Source of the DNA: Brienomyrus brachyistius
Lineage: Eukaryota > Chordata > Actinopteri > Osteoglossiformes > Mormyridae
NCBI RefSeq assembly: GCF_023856365.1
Contig: NC_064554.1
Location: 4,331,001-4,395,000 of the forward strand
Reading direction: 5' to 3'
DNA: 64,000 bases
A program made the translations under genes and the position numbers. Shown here piece by piece: positions 1 through 50,251 of the stretch (position 1 is its first letter; every line of letters begins with the position of its first letter). A model generated the notes under the pieces. The model ran no database searches. It saw nothing but the letters and a program-made list of their open reading frames with translations, and was not told the DNA's origin.

Positions 1-402
1 CAGGATGAATACACAGACAACGAAATCCACACAAACAAAGAGGCCAAGTGCTCTGCACACGCAGAGGTGACATGAATTCAGAAATCTGGAGGTGTGAGGC
101 TGCAGTGTAACCTGCTGAGCCTCCATGCTGCCCTCATGGAAGGTCATTAATTGTCTGTATGCAGAATCAACCTGGGCTGTTTTCATCTAGCTACTGAGGT
201 GCGACAGCCCCACGCTTCTGGCGTGAACCGGACAAACTGTATTCTGCCTGCGCAGAGAAAAAACCCCCCCCGTGCCCCAAAATCTACTGAAAATCAAAAT
301 GCCAGTGAGGTAAACATTTTGGCTTTTATTCTGAAGGTGTCTAACAGTTAGTTATCCACATTTGTGGAAGGAAGCCAAGGTCTGAGTTAGTGCAGTCGTC
401 TC

Positions 403-570
403 GCTGTGAGCTAGCAGGGCACGCTCTCGCTGTGAGCTAGCTCGCTGTGAGTTAGCAGGGCACGCGCTCGCCGTGAGCCAGCTGTGAGTTAGCAGGGCAC
501 GCGCTCGCCGTGAGTTAGCAGGGCACGCGCTCGCCGTGAGTTAGCAGGGCACGCGCTCACCGTGAGCTAG
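403..570. repeat. 26-bp GC-rich minisatellite
   Basis: About six imperfect copies of a 26-bp unit containing gtgagttagcagggcacgcg then ctcgcc. The last copies are nearly identical (unit starts at 485, 511 and 537). The first two copies are rearranged, with gagctagctcgctg variants. Confidence 0.85.
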
Positions 571-2970
571 CTGGACTCTCACTGTGAGTGTCCCTCTTTC
601 CCTGGTTTGTGACACTGAATCTGAGTGATGCTGTAAAGGTAGCATAATGAGCAGGAGAGCCCTCCTTTCCTGCTGTGAAAGCAGGAGGTCCTGCTCTCTG
701 ATTGCCTCTCAAAGTGCAGAGGAGCACCAAAAAAGGTTTATTGTTATTATTTATTAATGTGATAATTTTTTTTCCCTCTCTGCCTTCTTTTCCACTTGAT
801 GTCATGGACGTGCTTTTCGGGTTTTGGTTGAAAGCTTTGTATTTATTGTGCTGAGATTTCCATTAAGGCAGTGTGGCGTTTGAGTGTAGATGCAGGTGGA
901 GTTGAGTCATTGTCTCCTCCTCTGTTTTGCTGGTCTGGTGCCTAATTTGTTTTCCAAAGGATAATCAGATTTTTTCAGGTTTGGCTGAACATTGGTTAAG
1001 ATTTAAAGCGGGCTATGGACATAATGCAGATTGCATGCAGAGTGCTAAATATTCATAATTACATTATGTCTGTGAGGTTGTGTTATTTATTTCCTTGCCC
1101 AGATAATGTTTTAGTAACATCAGCGGTTAAAGAAGGTTATTTTCTGCAAAGAAAATACAACTGCAATTGTTAGAATGTGCAATGGTAAACATGTATATAA
1201 AAATATATGATATCAAAATTTTATAATGGTGATATAAAAATTCAAATCTACCCCCAGAGGGTGGAAGAACTTCATATTTGCTGGGGGGCTCTCGGCTAAA
1301 TCATTTTCAGGGCCCTCCCTATAGCATAAAACGCTGCTGTAGCCAGCAGAAAAATCACCTTTGGTCGACTACAACTTTGGACCCTGGGCTACAGCAACTT
1401 GTTTAGAAGCCAGGCAATAAAACAGAATGGAATACAGCTCTGGAATTCTTCTGCATTACCGCCTAAAGGCCACAGGGGGCGACTCGCGTGAGGCTGTTAG
1501 CCAGAGAAGCCGACCTTGGCGCCTTCATGGTGAAGCAGCACGAAGAAGCGTGCCTTCGCTGGAAGCTGAGCAGCCCTTCGCTATGGACTAAAAGCGACTG
1601 CTAATCTTAGCACAGCCCCCGCCGGGGTCCATGTGACCCCCCCACCACATCCGTGTTCAGCTCTCCGTCCCTCCAAACCATGGTGATCTGCCGTTTTCTG
1701 CTCCGCCAGACTGTCCGGTTCCTTTGCGAGGTAGCAGCGGCCGGGAATGTGCAGTGACGTCCGAGCACCTGCAGCCCCTTCCCCAAACATCCCTCTGCCG
1801 CGCGTTCTGTCCAGGAGGTCGGCGCAGGAGCGGCGTTTCAAACCCTCGTTTGAGGTTCTACAGAAACATCCTGCTGGTGGATCTTCACGGCCGGCCGATT
1901 TTCTGCGTGGATCTCCCTCGACTGCTGACTTGTGTTAATCTCGTGGTTTAATCGGATGTAGGCGTTGAAAGCTGGTTTTGTTTGTTAAGCATTGTGCCGG
2001 CAAAAAAATAAATAAACGGGAGAAAATGTTTGCCTGTGATTCACAACATTAAGGGAATTAAGCCATGCTTAACACTCTACTGCACAATACTGAATCTGTA
2101 TGCTTACAGGTTAGATACGGAGATATTATTATTATTTTATTAAGCTATTTTCGCTTTTTTAGCACTCTGACCATCATAGCGCTGCTGTGATGGTTCTGTT
2201 ATGCCACTAACCAGAAGATGGCTCTTTATTTTTTTGAGGGCAACCAGCAGGTTGTGTCAGACCCCAGTAGGGGTGCTTGTGTTGGACCGTAGAACACCAT
2301 AGACTGTAATTCACTTTGGACATGAAGTGAATGAGTAATTAAGAATATGTATTCATGGTGAGAATTGGGGATTTTCGGAATGAGGACCAGCCTCTTTGGT
2401 AGGCATTAAAAAATGATGTGGACGTAGCTGCCCTAAGGCACGTTCTATGAATCATGGGCAGCTATGCAAAACTGTGAAAGACCGCACTTTTTATTATATA
2501 TATTTTTTTTTGTTAAAAACCAGACCTTTCTGCATAGGTCATTTGGGCACTTGCTCATTGTTATTATGTATCTGTTTGTTTGTTTTTACTGATGTTGTTC
2601 GAGATCCCCTCTGATCATTTAGCGACCATGGGACTGACAGGGCAAAGAGATGCTTCCTCCACACCGAGACTCCCTGGAGAATACGGGGACGAGCGTAGTT
2701 ACTCCATTCATTTGACTGGCAGTGGAAGCGATTCGATGTGATTAATGTCATTTAATTCATGTGAGCTGAGTGGAGGCACGGGGGCGGGGGGTGGGGGGGG
2801 GGGCTTACTCGATACTCATGTGAAAATGAGGAAGAATATATTGTTAAAATTACGTAATGACTTTATGATAATTTGATAATGATAATTTTGAGATTGTTTT
2901 CCTGTTTTCTGGGTGATTGAATGAGGAGAGCATGTATGAACTGATGGTACCTGCCTGCTTTACCTACGGC

Positions 2971-3096
2971 CGTGTTCCTCAAACTGGTCCTTAGGAGCCC
3001 CAGACCCCCCACAAAATGTGGTCTGTTTGGCAGGGAGCCAGGAGGGAGCAAAAACATGGACCGCCCTGAGGAGCGGGTTGGAAAACACTGGTCTAA
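2971..3096. repeat. Palindromic dispersed repeat, copy 1
   Basis: The left part cctcaaactggtccttaggag is roughly mirrored by ctgaggagcgggttggaaaac, with gagcaaaaacatggaccg before the right end. The same family occurs at 29164, 42801 and 46261. It is probably a non-autonomous foldback DNA element; its family is not known to me. Confidence 0.65.
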
Positions 3097-4149
3097 GGTC
3101 CTGTCACTTTCCCTGCTGGATAATGGGTTCACCGGCTGCTCTGATCCTCACCGTCAATCCTCATGTCGACATACTGAACAATGGCGGAAGGGAACATGAG
3201 CTTCAGTGGAGCAGCCCTGGCACCTTTATGGAAGTGTAACTAGATCGCGGTGGCGACATAACGCCGACCTTGTGCTTTACTGAGGCTTCCTCATCACAGT
3301 GCCAGCGTGGGAGCTGCCGTGCGGCTCAGCGGGCCAAAAAGTGAGTGGGCACGGTCTGCATGGTCACGGGACTCTCTCTGATTCCCAGAATCCCTGTTGC
3401 GTGTCCCTGGTCTTACTGAAACTGTGAAATGCTCTCGTGTAATTCCAGTTTTGTTTCTGTGGATTTACGCTGAAAATTGACAAATAGTGACCACTACTTC
3501 TGTTTTCTGGAATGTTGTTGTGGCGCATGCCCAGGAGATGCCTCCATAAATAAGCCCATGACCGCGGTGAGGTTTTGCTCATCCGCCAGGCGTCTATAAA
3601 TGGCAGCAGTGCTTCATGCGCCCGTCCCCGTGCCCAGGATGACCTGAACCTCCATTCCCTCACTTTGAAGGTGGAAGGTGGTTGGTGTTCATGGAGCTGA
3701 CAATCCAGAAGTGGCTTCCAACTGCAGTTTAACAAAAAAAACTGAAAACTGAAGATGCTGTGTCTGATGCAGTGTATGTGGGGGGGGATGTGAGCCAGCT
3801 GACCACTTTGACTGGCGACCCGGTACCCGGCAGCCGAGCTGCTCTCTCCGTTCCCCAGTTTCACTCTTCATCGCTCTTGCTCAGGACGTCAATGTTGTTC
3901 CTTCCCAGCTCTTTCATCGCAGCTTTGAACTGCGCAGAGGCTGAATTAGGCCATTTTATCTGCCAAGAGTTCTGTCCTGGAGTGTGTCCTTTTGTCTGAT
4001 ACACCCCCTTGCAGTGGGGAGGGGGACATCCATGTATGCTCTTTGTACAACCATGCCCGCTTGAGGAAGCCATTTACTCTGTCATCTCCTCTCTCTAATT
4101 TACAGAGCAGGTGCATTCCGGAATGGTTTTCTGTGTATTGTCAAGTGGT

Positions 4150-4490
4150 ATCTGTGTGTCTGCATGTGTTTGCGTGCGTGTGTGTATTTGTGTGGGGTTT
4201 GTATATATTACATTGTGGGGAAATTTGCCCCCCCCCCCCAATGTAATTAAAAACCTGCTATTTTGACCTTGTGGGGACATTATTTCAGTACCCACAAAGG
4301 GAAACTCAATTTTATCAAAACCTTTGAATGCAATCAAAAGATTAAAAATGCCAAAATGTATTTGGTTGCTTATGGTTAAGGTTAGGGCTGGGTGGGGGTT
4401 AAGGTTGCCAATGTTGGGGTTAGGGTTTTTCCTATAGAAATGAATAGATGGTCCCCACAAAGTCGTGAGTGTGCTTGTGTGTGTGTGTGG
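4150..4490. repeat. Dispersed element with GTGGGGAC/GTCCCCAC inverted ends
   Basis: ttgtggggac at 4269-4278 is the exact inverse of gtccccacaa at 4451-4460. The flanks are GT-rich. Between the ends lie several ggttaggg/ggttaagg runs. This arrangement recurs widely in fish genomes. It looks like a MITE, but no transposase was seen. Confidence 0.55.
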
Positions 4491-4799
4491 TTTTGTGAAT
4501 TGATGAATATGTCCCTACAAGACAAATTGCTTTTTATTTTGACTTTCTTGTGATTCAAGGTTAGTGCAATGAATGTTTGTGGCAGCCACTAGTCCTCACA
4601 AACCTTATGTATGTGTGTGTGCCTTCCTCCGCTAGCCCGGTGGCAGGTGGATAGTCATCTGGTAAGTGTGGGCAGGGCCGCGCTGTCATTCAGTGCCGCG
4701 AATCGATCAGATCCTGAATGGGAGCACGGCAGATGCAGGTTCTGAGCCGCACCCCCACGGCGGCTCCTCCAGTGCGGCACGCGGAGTCGCAGCTAAAAT

Positions 4800-4845
4800 G
4801 CGTGGGATCTCATGCGTGGGATCTCATGCGTGGGATCCCACAGTG
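4800..4845. repeat. 16-bp triplicate
   Basis: Three tandem copies of atgcgtgggatctc, the last changed to gatccc. Confidence 0.8.
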
Positions 4846-5501
4846 CTGTTGCTCCCGCTTATTTTTTAAGGTGCAATGGGCGGTGTGCGGTTATGCAACG
4901 TGCTAAATATAGAGCATTTATTTTAACGAGCTTTGTGTTGTGGGAATATCCACGGTGGCTCTCCCTCCAGCTTCACGCTCTTGCTATGTCGTGCTGAAAT
5001 GTTTATCGGCGCATGGGAGTGGACGTCACCGGCTTCTTCGTCTTCAGTTGCTAAGGAGGCCGAGTCCCAGTCAGACATAATTACAGGATCTCAGTGCTGT
5101 GATTAAAATAGAGCTGCTATCAGACGTAGATGTTGACTAACCGCAGTGCGCCCGCATGTGTGCGTTGCCCTTCTACATACAGCCAGGACATACGCTCAAG
5201 AAAACTGTCCTAAAAGTCATTCAGGATAAAAATTTTAGGCCTCAAATCCCAGGATGGGAATCACTGATGAAGTGGACTATAGGATCCAGCTGTGCTGGAC
5301 GGCACCAGCGATATAACGATAATAAAAATAGCATTGATGACGAAGATGTCGGTGATGGTGTCGGTAGAGTAGCTCCCTCTGTGGTGTCTCTGTTCTTGGC
5401 CTACCGGGGAAGCATATGGTCCCACGGATCACCGGCTTCCACGAGCATCAGTGTTCTCCACCCTAAGCTGCCCCTTCCACGTCAGTGCGTCTCCTTGCGC
5501 T

Positions 5502-5541
<40 letters not shown>

Positions 5542-5859
5542 CTCATTGCTCTCTGAGCAAGCATGATCTCCTCTACAGCCTTCTCGGCCGCTCGCTGTCT
5601 TTGTCCTTCTGTTTTTGTACGGGAAATCTCGCCTCCCCTCAGTTCACCCTGTCGAACCCCGGTGTGACTCCTAGCTGATGCGATGCCCTAAGCCATAATC
5701 TCCACCGCCGCCCTCCTCGGAGCCAAAGTGAAACTTCCTGGGAAGTCGGTGCCCCCTTAGAAGTTGGTGACCTAGGCGGTCGCCTATGTGGGGACATTCT
5801 TAATGACACACAAAAGTGAGACCAAACATGGGGGCAAAGACCAGTCACCTGCAGTGACA

Positions 5860-5976
5860 CCATGAAGCTGGGGGTTAAGGGGCTTGTTCAAGGGCCCATG
5901 GATATGTGGCAATTCTGGGGAAGCCAGTCTCGAACCAGAGACCTTCCACTTACAGCTACACATGTTGCTACCAATT
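5860..5976 (-). mobile_element. SINE fragment (second tRNA-derived family), minus strand
   Basis: Read on the minus strand it gives a B-box-like ctctggttcgagactggctt, then ccagaattgccacatatcc and cccttaacccccagcttcatgg. This matches the SINE at 55318-55570 over the same segments in the same order. It lacks a clear 3' tail. Confidence 0.6.
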
Positions 5977-8900
5977 TAATTGTATTTATATTAATTTGGG
6001 GGCCAGACTCAAATTGTCAATCAAACATGTTTATTCTCCCCCGTAATGATATTGAAGACATGTAACTGTAATGATACTGAAGATATGTACTGTGTAACAG
6101 AGGATAAACTCATTTGGTTTCATATCAGAGCTGATCCTGACGGTGCTTATCGCACCTTTTTACCCCTAGGGGTCTGTATGCAGGATCGGCGGCTCGGCCA
6201 TCATCGGGGGGGTTTATTCGTTGTTTCCGTAAACATTGGCCCTCCTTTGACACAGTGGCCGCTTCCCCGCTGATCCACCTCGCTGTCAGGGGGGAGAATT
6301 ATGTTTCCATTATGTTTTCATGAGCAGGCAGTTGGAGAAAGCCTGTCTGTCTCAAGCACTACCCGTTCGTATTTCGGTCTCTGCGGTAAAGGCCCTCTAA
6401 GGTGATAAAAATGCAACTGGGATTTTTTTTGGCAGATTTCAGGGTGATTAGGTATCTTTATTAGAGCTGTAAAAAAACACATTTTCTCAGCTTACATAGC
6501 AACATGAAATGGAGAGAATGTCATCGCATGAAAATGTGGTGCGCATTTTGCGGTGTTGTCCTTTTCCCCGGTTCAGTTTGGGTCTGTCTGCTGCTCCGTG
6601 ACTACATGCTGTTCTCGCCCGCGTCCTCTGCAGGCCGAAAGATGAGCAGCAGCGCGGTTCATAAATTATTCGCTTGTCCCTCCACGCTTGCTCTCGCAAT
6701 TTTAACTGTGCCAGAAAGTAACAGTGATCTCTGATTGGCTAATTGATTGCTTGGCAGTGCCACGGGTCACACCTGGACCGGGGTACCACGCGGCCAGTTT
6801 GACAGGGCACACTCTTGTCAGGGGTCCTACTGCGACATGTCCCAGCAGTTTCAGATGGGAGCGGTTTTGCCTAAAACTTTCTGAAAAGTTTTGGTGCCCA
6901 GTACTGGGATTCGAAAGACCCTCTAGCGGTGGGCCCACCCAAATCGAATTGTTGGCTAAGGAGTAAGGTGCTGGTGTTGGAGCGGCCACCGGTCCATAAG
7001 ATGTCTGTTTGTGATGGCGTGCCCCGGCCAACCTATCTTTGACTAACAGAGCAGAGGCGTGAGTCCCAGTGAAAGCATAGTGCGTGAAAATAACAATGGA
7101 AGAGAGGCCGACGGTCAACAGTAAAGCAGCTGATGTCCCTCTCTGCTGGAGGAGCAGAAGTGTGGGGCGCTAACTGGAACGGCTAACACTCTCCAGGTGC
7201 CGGCTCCATGTGAGAGCTCCCAACTGACTGGGCGATGACTCAAATCCCACACATACACGTGCCTGGGAGCATGTAGCATTTTAGCATGCTAGCCAGTCAC
7301 CCTGCCGAATATGTTTGTCTGGGGTTTTGGATAAACAGATATTTGCTTTTGACCAGGCAGGATTACAAGCCCTTGCCCCATGAGGTAGGCCTTGCCTTGC
7401 ATAGACATGCTAAAAAATCCAAGTCGGGTGGGTTTAAAGGTTAATGAGTCCTGTGGTTTGCATTTTGGCCCGGTCACCGTAAGTGATCACCAATCATCTG
7501 GTGCACTTAGTACCCAGCACCTACATCCGACATTGCCATATAGAAAGACTGGGAACCCACAACAGGAAGGCCAAGCCAAGGCCAAACTAAGATGGCGGCG
7601 TGCAGTAGTGCAGAGGCTTCACTATCTCTCAGCGTTAGCGTTAGCATTACAGTCAGTAAAACGGCTATCATGTCAAGTGGTTTGTATGACAAGCTGATTC
7701 TGATTCTGCATCCACCACAAAACAATCCATTGTTTCCAGGTTCATGCTTTTTTTGTTTTTTTTTTGCAGGTGTCTGTCTTTGCCTCGTCGTGTTACTTGA
7801 CGTTCCTTGTTTGGTTTAATAGCAGAGATGGCTAAGGAGCCAAATCCCTGGACAGTAACAGCTGAGAGGTTTCTGTGCAATCTGCATGACCCCAAGAATC
7901 AAAGCTAAGTAGATGCATTGTGCTCAGTTTGGCGTAAATCACTTTTATTCCTCCACCACTTTGGCTCTTTGCCATTATTAACGCTTGATGTTAAAAAAGC
8001 AGCCTTTGAAGTCTTTGGCATGAAAGACTGAGGTATTTTGTGCTACTTCTATGTATTTGCATTAATACAGCAAAACATTGCTGTGCCCTGCTATTTAGTC
8101 TGCGGTTGCGAGTAAATTGGAGCTTGTTCTGCTGTCTTGCCACCGTGCAGATGCCTGAGCATTTAATAACCACAGTGAAGCCGGCAAGCGCGTCAGGCCA
8201 GGACCAGGTCGTGACGGATCCTGGTCCTTTGGGCTAATCGGGAAAGTGAATATGAATCACTAGAAAAAACAGGCTTCTGTGAGTGGCAGAGGAGGTTCCT
8301 GAAGGCCGCCTCAGAGGTGCGGACGGACGTCTCGCACAACTCGACGATGCCTCATTATTTATTGACCTTGCATAGAAATAATCACTTTCTCACATGTAGC
8401 TGTAATCAGTTACCGTAGCCTAGCTTGCAGGTTGATTCTAAGATGTTTAAATTCTAGTTCCTAGTTTAGCATTGGCAGGGTAATAAATCTCCCAGGGTTT
8501 CAGCTGCCGGCTTTCTGGCGAGTCGCCAGATGTGTCCGGGTGCAGAGACTCCCGCTCAGAGTGCTTTTCCCGGTGTGCTTTGCCTGGAGTGATTCGAGAG
8601 CTGCGGCCCTGCTGCAGAAGAGCTGTGACGTAGGGTCCCTCCCCAGCCATGCTGGGTTTTCCCCCTTGCTGCGCTGGTTCACCCATGTTTATGGTGTCGT
8701 TTGAAAGAGGTCGATTTGTAATCCAGTTAACTGTAACTAGAGATTTGCAAGCTGCTTAAACTGGGAGATCCCCAGGAATGTGTTATATCTCATGAGGCAG
8801 CGAGGTGCATCCCTGCTGAGAGGAGAACCTTCTTTAGTAGTGGTGCACTGGTAGGGTTCTCTCCATCACCATCATGCTCAGTGTCGATTCAGGTTCCCTA

Positions 8901-11900
8901 TGTTTAACCGTGACATGATCTGCCCACATGAATCATCCAACCATTATCACTGCCGCCCCTTACCAATAATCTCTGAAATGTTCCCATCTATTGTAACAAT
9001 TACATGACACAGACATTTTGTATAATTTTCCAGAAGAATAGATTGACATCTTTGATGGGGTCATGGTAAATTTTTTTTATTTGAATCCGTACTGATTATT
9101 TTTTTTGGAGTAAATCTGGCATAGACCGTTTTCTGGCAACATGTATGAAGATGTCGCATATTGATTAAGTTTGACGTATGGAATTGATCGGTTGCCGTAC
9201 AGCAGCATTAGCGTGCTGATAGCGAGTGGGCCTTCCCCTTGAGAATGACAAACGATTTGTCAATAAACTGTTTGACATGTGGCCAGGTAGCCTGTTTGCA
9301 CACGACGAAGGCTGCAGTGGTATTTCCTTTGTATCGGGGCTTTGAGGATATGCAGCAGAATCGTGAAAAACGGGAACGAGAAAATGGAGGGCAGCGGGTA
9401 TCAGGGGGATGGACTGTCTGTCTGTACCTGAGCAAAGTGCTTTTATAATCCTGGCAAAAAAAAAAACTCCACTGTAATTAATGAGTTGTCACATGGAGTG
9501 GTAAACTGCGTAAATCACATGGTATTAAATAAAGATTAAAGGAAAGATTATCCACATTAGTAAAATAATAATAATGACAGTGTGGAGAGAGGTCTGTTCA
9601 GAGAGTCTGTGTGAGTTGTACATCGTGGGAAGTCCAAGGAGAAGCTTTGTTGTTTCCAAGCCCTCCTTCCCCTCCTCCCTGGCGTGACTCATCTGCTCTT
9701 TCTGCCTGGCTTTGACGCCCTGAAGCGCCCACCTGCCGCCTCCCGTTTAGCGTGAACTTGTTGTTCGGGTAACGTGGCTTCAGCGCCCCGACGATAAATC
9801 CGCTCCAGGACGCGGGTTCGAGGGGCATTCGGGAGGTGCCCCGTGCTCAGTGCCATGCTGCAGTATCTGCTGTAAATCTCCCTAAATCTCACTGAGTAAG
9901 GCCATCTGGCATACGGTGAATGCATACAAATAATGCGGGTTTGGGGTCCGCACCGGCTGTACGTACATACACCGTGCCTCGCAAAATTCCCAGAAGCAAT
10001 TAATGAACAATCGATAAAGCGGGCAAGATAAGAAATGACAGACTGTCCATGGCATAGTGTGTTTGTTTTGGTACGGAAGCTTAATTCAGTTAATCGCCTA
10101 AAAGTCCATTCCTCTGATTTGGGCAAGAAATAAATTGCACATTCCAGGAACTGATCCAACGTGTTATGTGCGCTGGGTCCATTTTCCGACACGCTTTTGT
10201 TGCGCTTTTGTGGATTACAAACCATTTCAGTGCGAATGCAAAAACCTCATACCGCATAAATTTTCTTCTCAAAATTTTATATCCGTCCATCAGTAGTCGT
10301 TTGTCTTCGGAAGGAATCATTTTGTCGATATGGTGGTATCCTGACCTGGGTCGAATCGGTACTTTTTCCGGTTGACCTGTTCTCTCACTGTCGATGTATC
10401 AGAAAACGCTTTGCCCTCGCTGACTCGGTCTGGTCTCTGCCTGATTGCTGGCTGACGCTATTGAGTGGGTGAGTAGATGGGGGTAAAATGAAGGTGATGA
10501 TAGGAGGTACATAATTCAAGGCCCCCTTCAGCATTCAAATTCCAGTCTTTGGTGTTGCTCCCCCCGTAGGGTTTCTTGTTAAATTACCTAGATGGACATA
10601 TTTCAGCTACCATAAAAGTCCCCTGTTTGCGTAAGATGCTCATCCGAGACAATGGCCGGCGGCGAGATGCTGTTATCTTTGACGGACAGCTCAAAGAACG
10701 ACCCCCCCCTGCTCTTTTTTTTTATCCATATCATGACTTTTTTTTTCCCAAAAAGACAAACGTGGGTGGTGATTGTGCATGACTAAGCGTGAAACGATAT
10801 TAATCACACCGAGGACTTTCGGTGCGACCGTTATGTCGACGGTATTGTTTCTGCTCGGATCGTACGACACGCCGCTGTTTGCACAGGCAGAGGATGGAGA
10901 CCTTGCCACAAGCCGTCCTTCCTCTAGGTGTCGTCTTAATGAAAGATTAAGAGAGTATCTGTCGGCCTGGCCGCTGTGAGATCTTCCGGCTGTATAACTA
11001 CTAAGAATTGAATTGTGATTCTCTTAACTAAGTTTACCTAAGAGGCGTGCTTTACTTAAGCGGGCTGTGTAAGAGGCCGTCTGGAGAGCTTTGCATAATC
11101 ACAGACTGCTTTTATTCATTGTAGTAGGACTTGAGGCCTTTGCCAGATCAGCGTTTCCAAATTAATTTAGTCATGCCATTTATTAGTTTATGTCCTCCAT
11201 GTAAAACAGTGCACACACATTTCCCGGAGCATACCACAACTGAGTTACGGTCTCTCTCTCTCTCTCTCCTCTCTCTCTCATGATGGGGGATTCTGCATTA
11301 AAGCTCCTGTGAAATAACAACAGATAACTGAGCACGTTATTTACTGTCCAAGACTGTAAATTAAATAGACAGTGGAAAGCATTCTCAGCCGTGTGCGCTA
11401 TTGAAAATCCTCGCAGCCAGGCAGCTCAAGGCCAAAAAGACTTTTTTTTTTTTTTTTTAAGTCAGCAAACATAAGACCCCAGTTTCTTGAGCTTAGCAGA
11501 GTGGCCTTTTAGCCTCTCTCTGATTGGTCTGTTGGCTTTTCCTGGGGGTGTCTTCACATCTGGTGGGTGAGCCGGAGGTTGTGATTGGCCGTGGTTTGCT
11601 GCTTCTGACCTGAGATCAGTGGGCTGAAGAGGTAGAGTCAAGCTAACTCAGTTAGCTCTGGTTTAACTGCTGATTCTGTTGCACATGCATTTTTCCTGGC
11701 CTGGAGACTATTGGAAAAGCTTGCACAGCAGCGAGGGTGTCGCATGCACAAAAATAGCAGGATGACTGAACTGATGTAAAAACACTGGGAAACAAAACTT
11801 ACACAGACAAACCAGAGCGCTGAGCCCTCCGTGCCATGATTAAGTGCCACCTACCAGCCTGGGTATTCACTGTTTCTGTGTGCTGAAATTTTAAACAGCC

Positions 11901-12137
11901 ATTAGACATATGCTTTTAGCGCTTTAATCCTTTAAGCGATTTCCGCAGTCTCACTTTCACTCTGTCGCCAGAGAGGTTTCATGTACTTGAAGAGTCCTGT
12001 GCCTGAAGTGCAGGGGGAGCTCCCGTCTCCAATGAGTGGAAAATGTGCTGCCGGTAGTCGAGTGTAAATAGACTTTGGTCAGAGTGACAAATTTGGGGAG
12101 AGGGGGGTGCATACATATATACATGAAAGAGATGGAA

Positions 12138-12275
12138 AGTTCCGGTCAAACAAGTAGTCCAGGCCAAGATTTTGTTTCAACCAACCAGTTGAATATAAAG
12201 TGTCATATTCACAGAGTACTCAGCTGGTTGGTTGAAACAAAATCTTGGCCTGGACTACTTGTTGGACCTGAACTT
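12138..12275. mobile_element. Hairpin MITE, family B copy 1
   Basis: Two 38-bp arms, 12151-12188 and 12224-12261, are perfect reverse complements around a 35-bp loop. Imperfect pairing continues outward (agttccggtc against gacctgaact). A diverged relative sits at 33543-33702 with the same order of motifs (tttcaacca, ttggttgaaa). Confidence 0.85.
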
Positions 12276-13579
12276 TTTATCTCTTTACATAATCAACATA
12301 CCATTTAAAACCTACAGATGAGATGAGTGCTCCCATCTTTACGGACCAGTTAAAGATGTCGCTTAAGCTACATAAATTCACTGCTGCACACGACAGGTGT
12401 GGGGTCACTGTGACATGGAGCTGTGTGTGTGTGTGTGTGTGTGTGTGTCTGCAGACACCATCAGATAGCTGTGAAGCTCTGGTTCCCAGCAGTTTAATCA
12501 GTGTTTGTTCTGCGGGTGGAACAGAGAGAGATCATTTCCTGTCAGATGGAGCATGGACACTGGAGGGGGGGTCCAGCTGAAGGCGGAGTGAGGGCAGCCG
12601 TGTTTGGCGATGCTGCCGAGCGAAGACCTTGCACAGGATCTCCAAAGAGCACCGACCTTTTCCTTTCAGCACTTCCTTGCCACTGAAGTTCGAAAATGCA
12701 GTGTACGCTGTGTTGGGAGGGCCGGACAGCCTGAGTGGCATCACTGCCAGCTGCGCTTTGACGCTTCTCATGCGCTTGAACCCTAACATCCATCCATCTG
12801 GGTTTCAAGTTCGTCTCCCGGTTCTTATTTATCTACGCCTCTCACTCATTATTAGAAGTATGGGTCAATGTGGACTCTGAAGAAACATTATCCGTCTCAG
12901 AGACCCATATCACACAGAGAAATGCTGAACATTATTAATATTCCGGACAAAACGACCAGAAGTCTGCCTCGGTGCTTTCCTGTCCGATATAATTCCAGTG
13001 GTCTCCGCCGCCCTGTCCATGCCGTCCGTGCTCCGGCCTCGTGTTTCTAAAGCAAACATATCTTTAAGAGCTATCTAATGGAAGCGGTACCTCCTGGCAG
13101 CGGCTTGCAGGAATCTGTCTGGGAGGAGATGAATTGTCCGGGTCGCATGGGGCTTGAGGTTCTGAGTCATTATTTACAGCCGAGGCGCTGGAGTGCGAGT
13201 GTCGCGAGTTACTGCTTGGTGGCGCTATGGAGCAGGCTGGGCCAGGCCTTCCCGTTACTGGCAGTTTTACCCTGCTCCCTGTTCTCAGCTGTCCCTTTCC
13301 ATCACTGCTCGGCGATGGATAGTGTTAATAGTGTAATAGTGTTTTTTTTACCTGCTGCCTAGAGTTCTGTTCATGACGATTCTTTGATAAAGATGAGTTC
13401 CGCTAACTGCACCATCACAGCACCAGGGGGCGTAGTGGTTGAGGAGCTGAACCGCCGAGTCTCATCAATGGGTTCTGCAGATATGGTTAAAATAGTCAAC
13501 TGTGTGTAGGCACTTGTTTGTGTTTTCTGAGCTATGTACATGATGGCATGATGTTCTTTCTCTGTCTCCTCCCCTGCAG

Positions 13580-50251
<36,672 letters not shown>

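Larger units (their letters stand above)
1..13579 (+). other. Intron 2 of prkca (partial)
   Basis: No 32-bp exon 2 (GFGKQGFQCQ-like) was seen by eye here, so this is read as intron. It holds the repeats listed separately, plus GT, TC and poly-A or poly-G tracts (for example G at 2786-2802, GT at 5509-5540, TC at 11251-11279). The rest is unique sequence without coding signal. A 32-bp exon is easy to miss, so the intron number is provisional. Confidence 0.6.

Noticed and set aside
3364..3864. 166-codon minus-strand ORF in intron 2
   Set aside because: No recognisable motif; nothing supports exons or a start. Probably chance in sequence of moderate GC.
9689..10225. 178-codon minus-strand ORF in intron 2
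   Set aside because: Arg/Ser-rich with no known motif and no repeat or transcript signals. Treated as chance.
1..13579. Search for prkca exon 2 (32 bp) and exon 1
   Set aside because: No GFGKQGFQCQ-like coding segment with proper splice sites was seen by eye. Exon 1 with the pseudosubstrate was also absent. They are presumed upstream.
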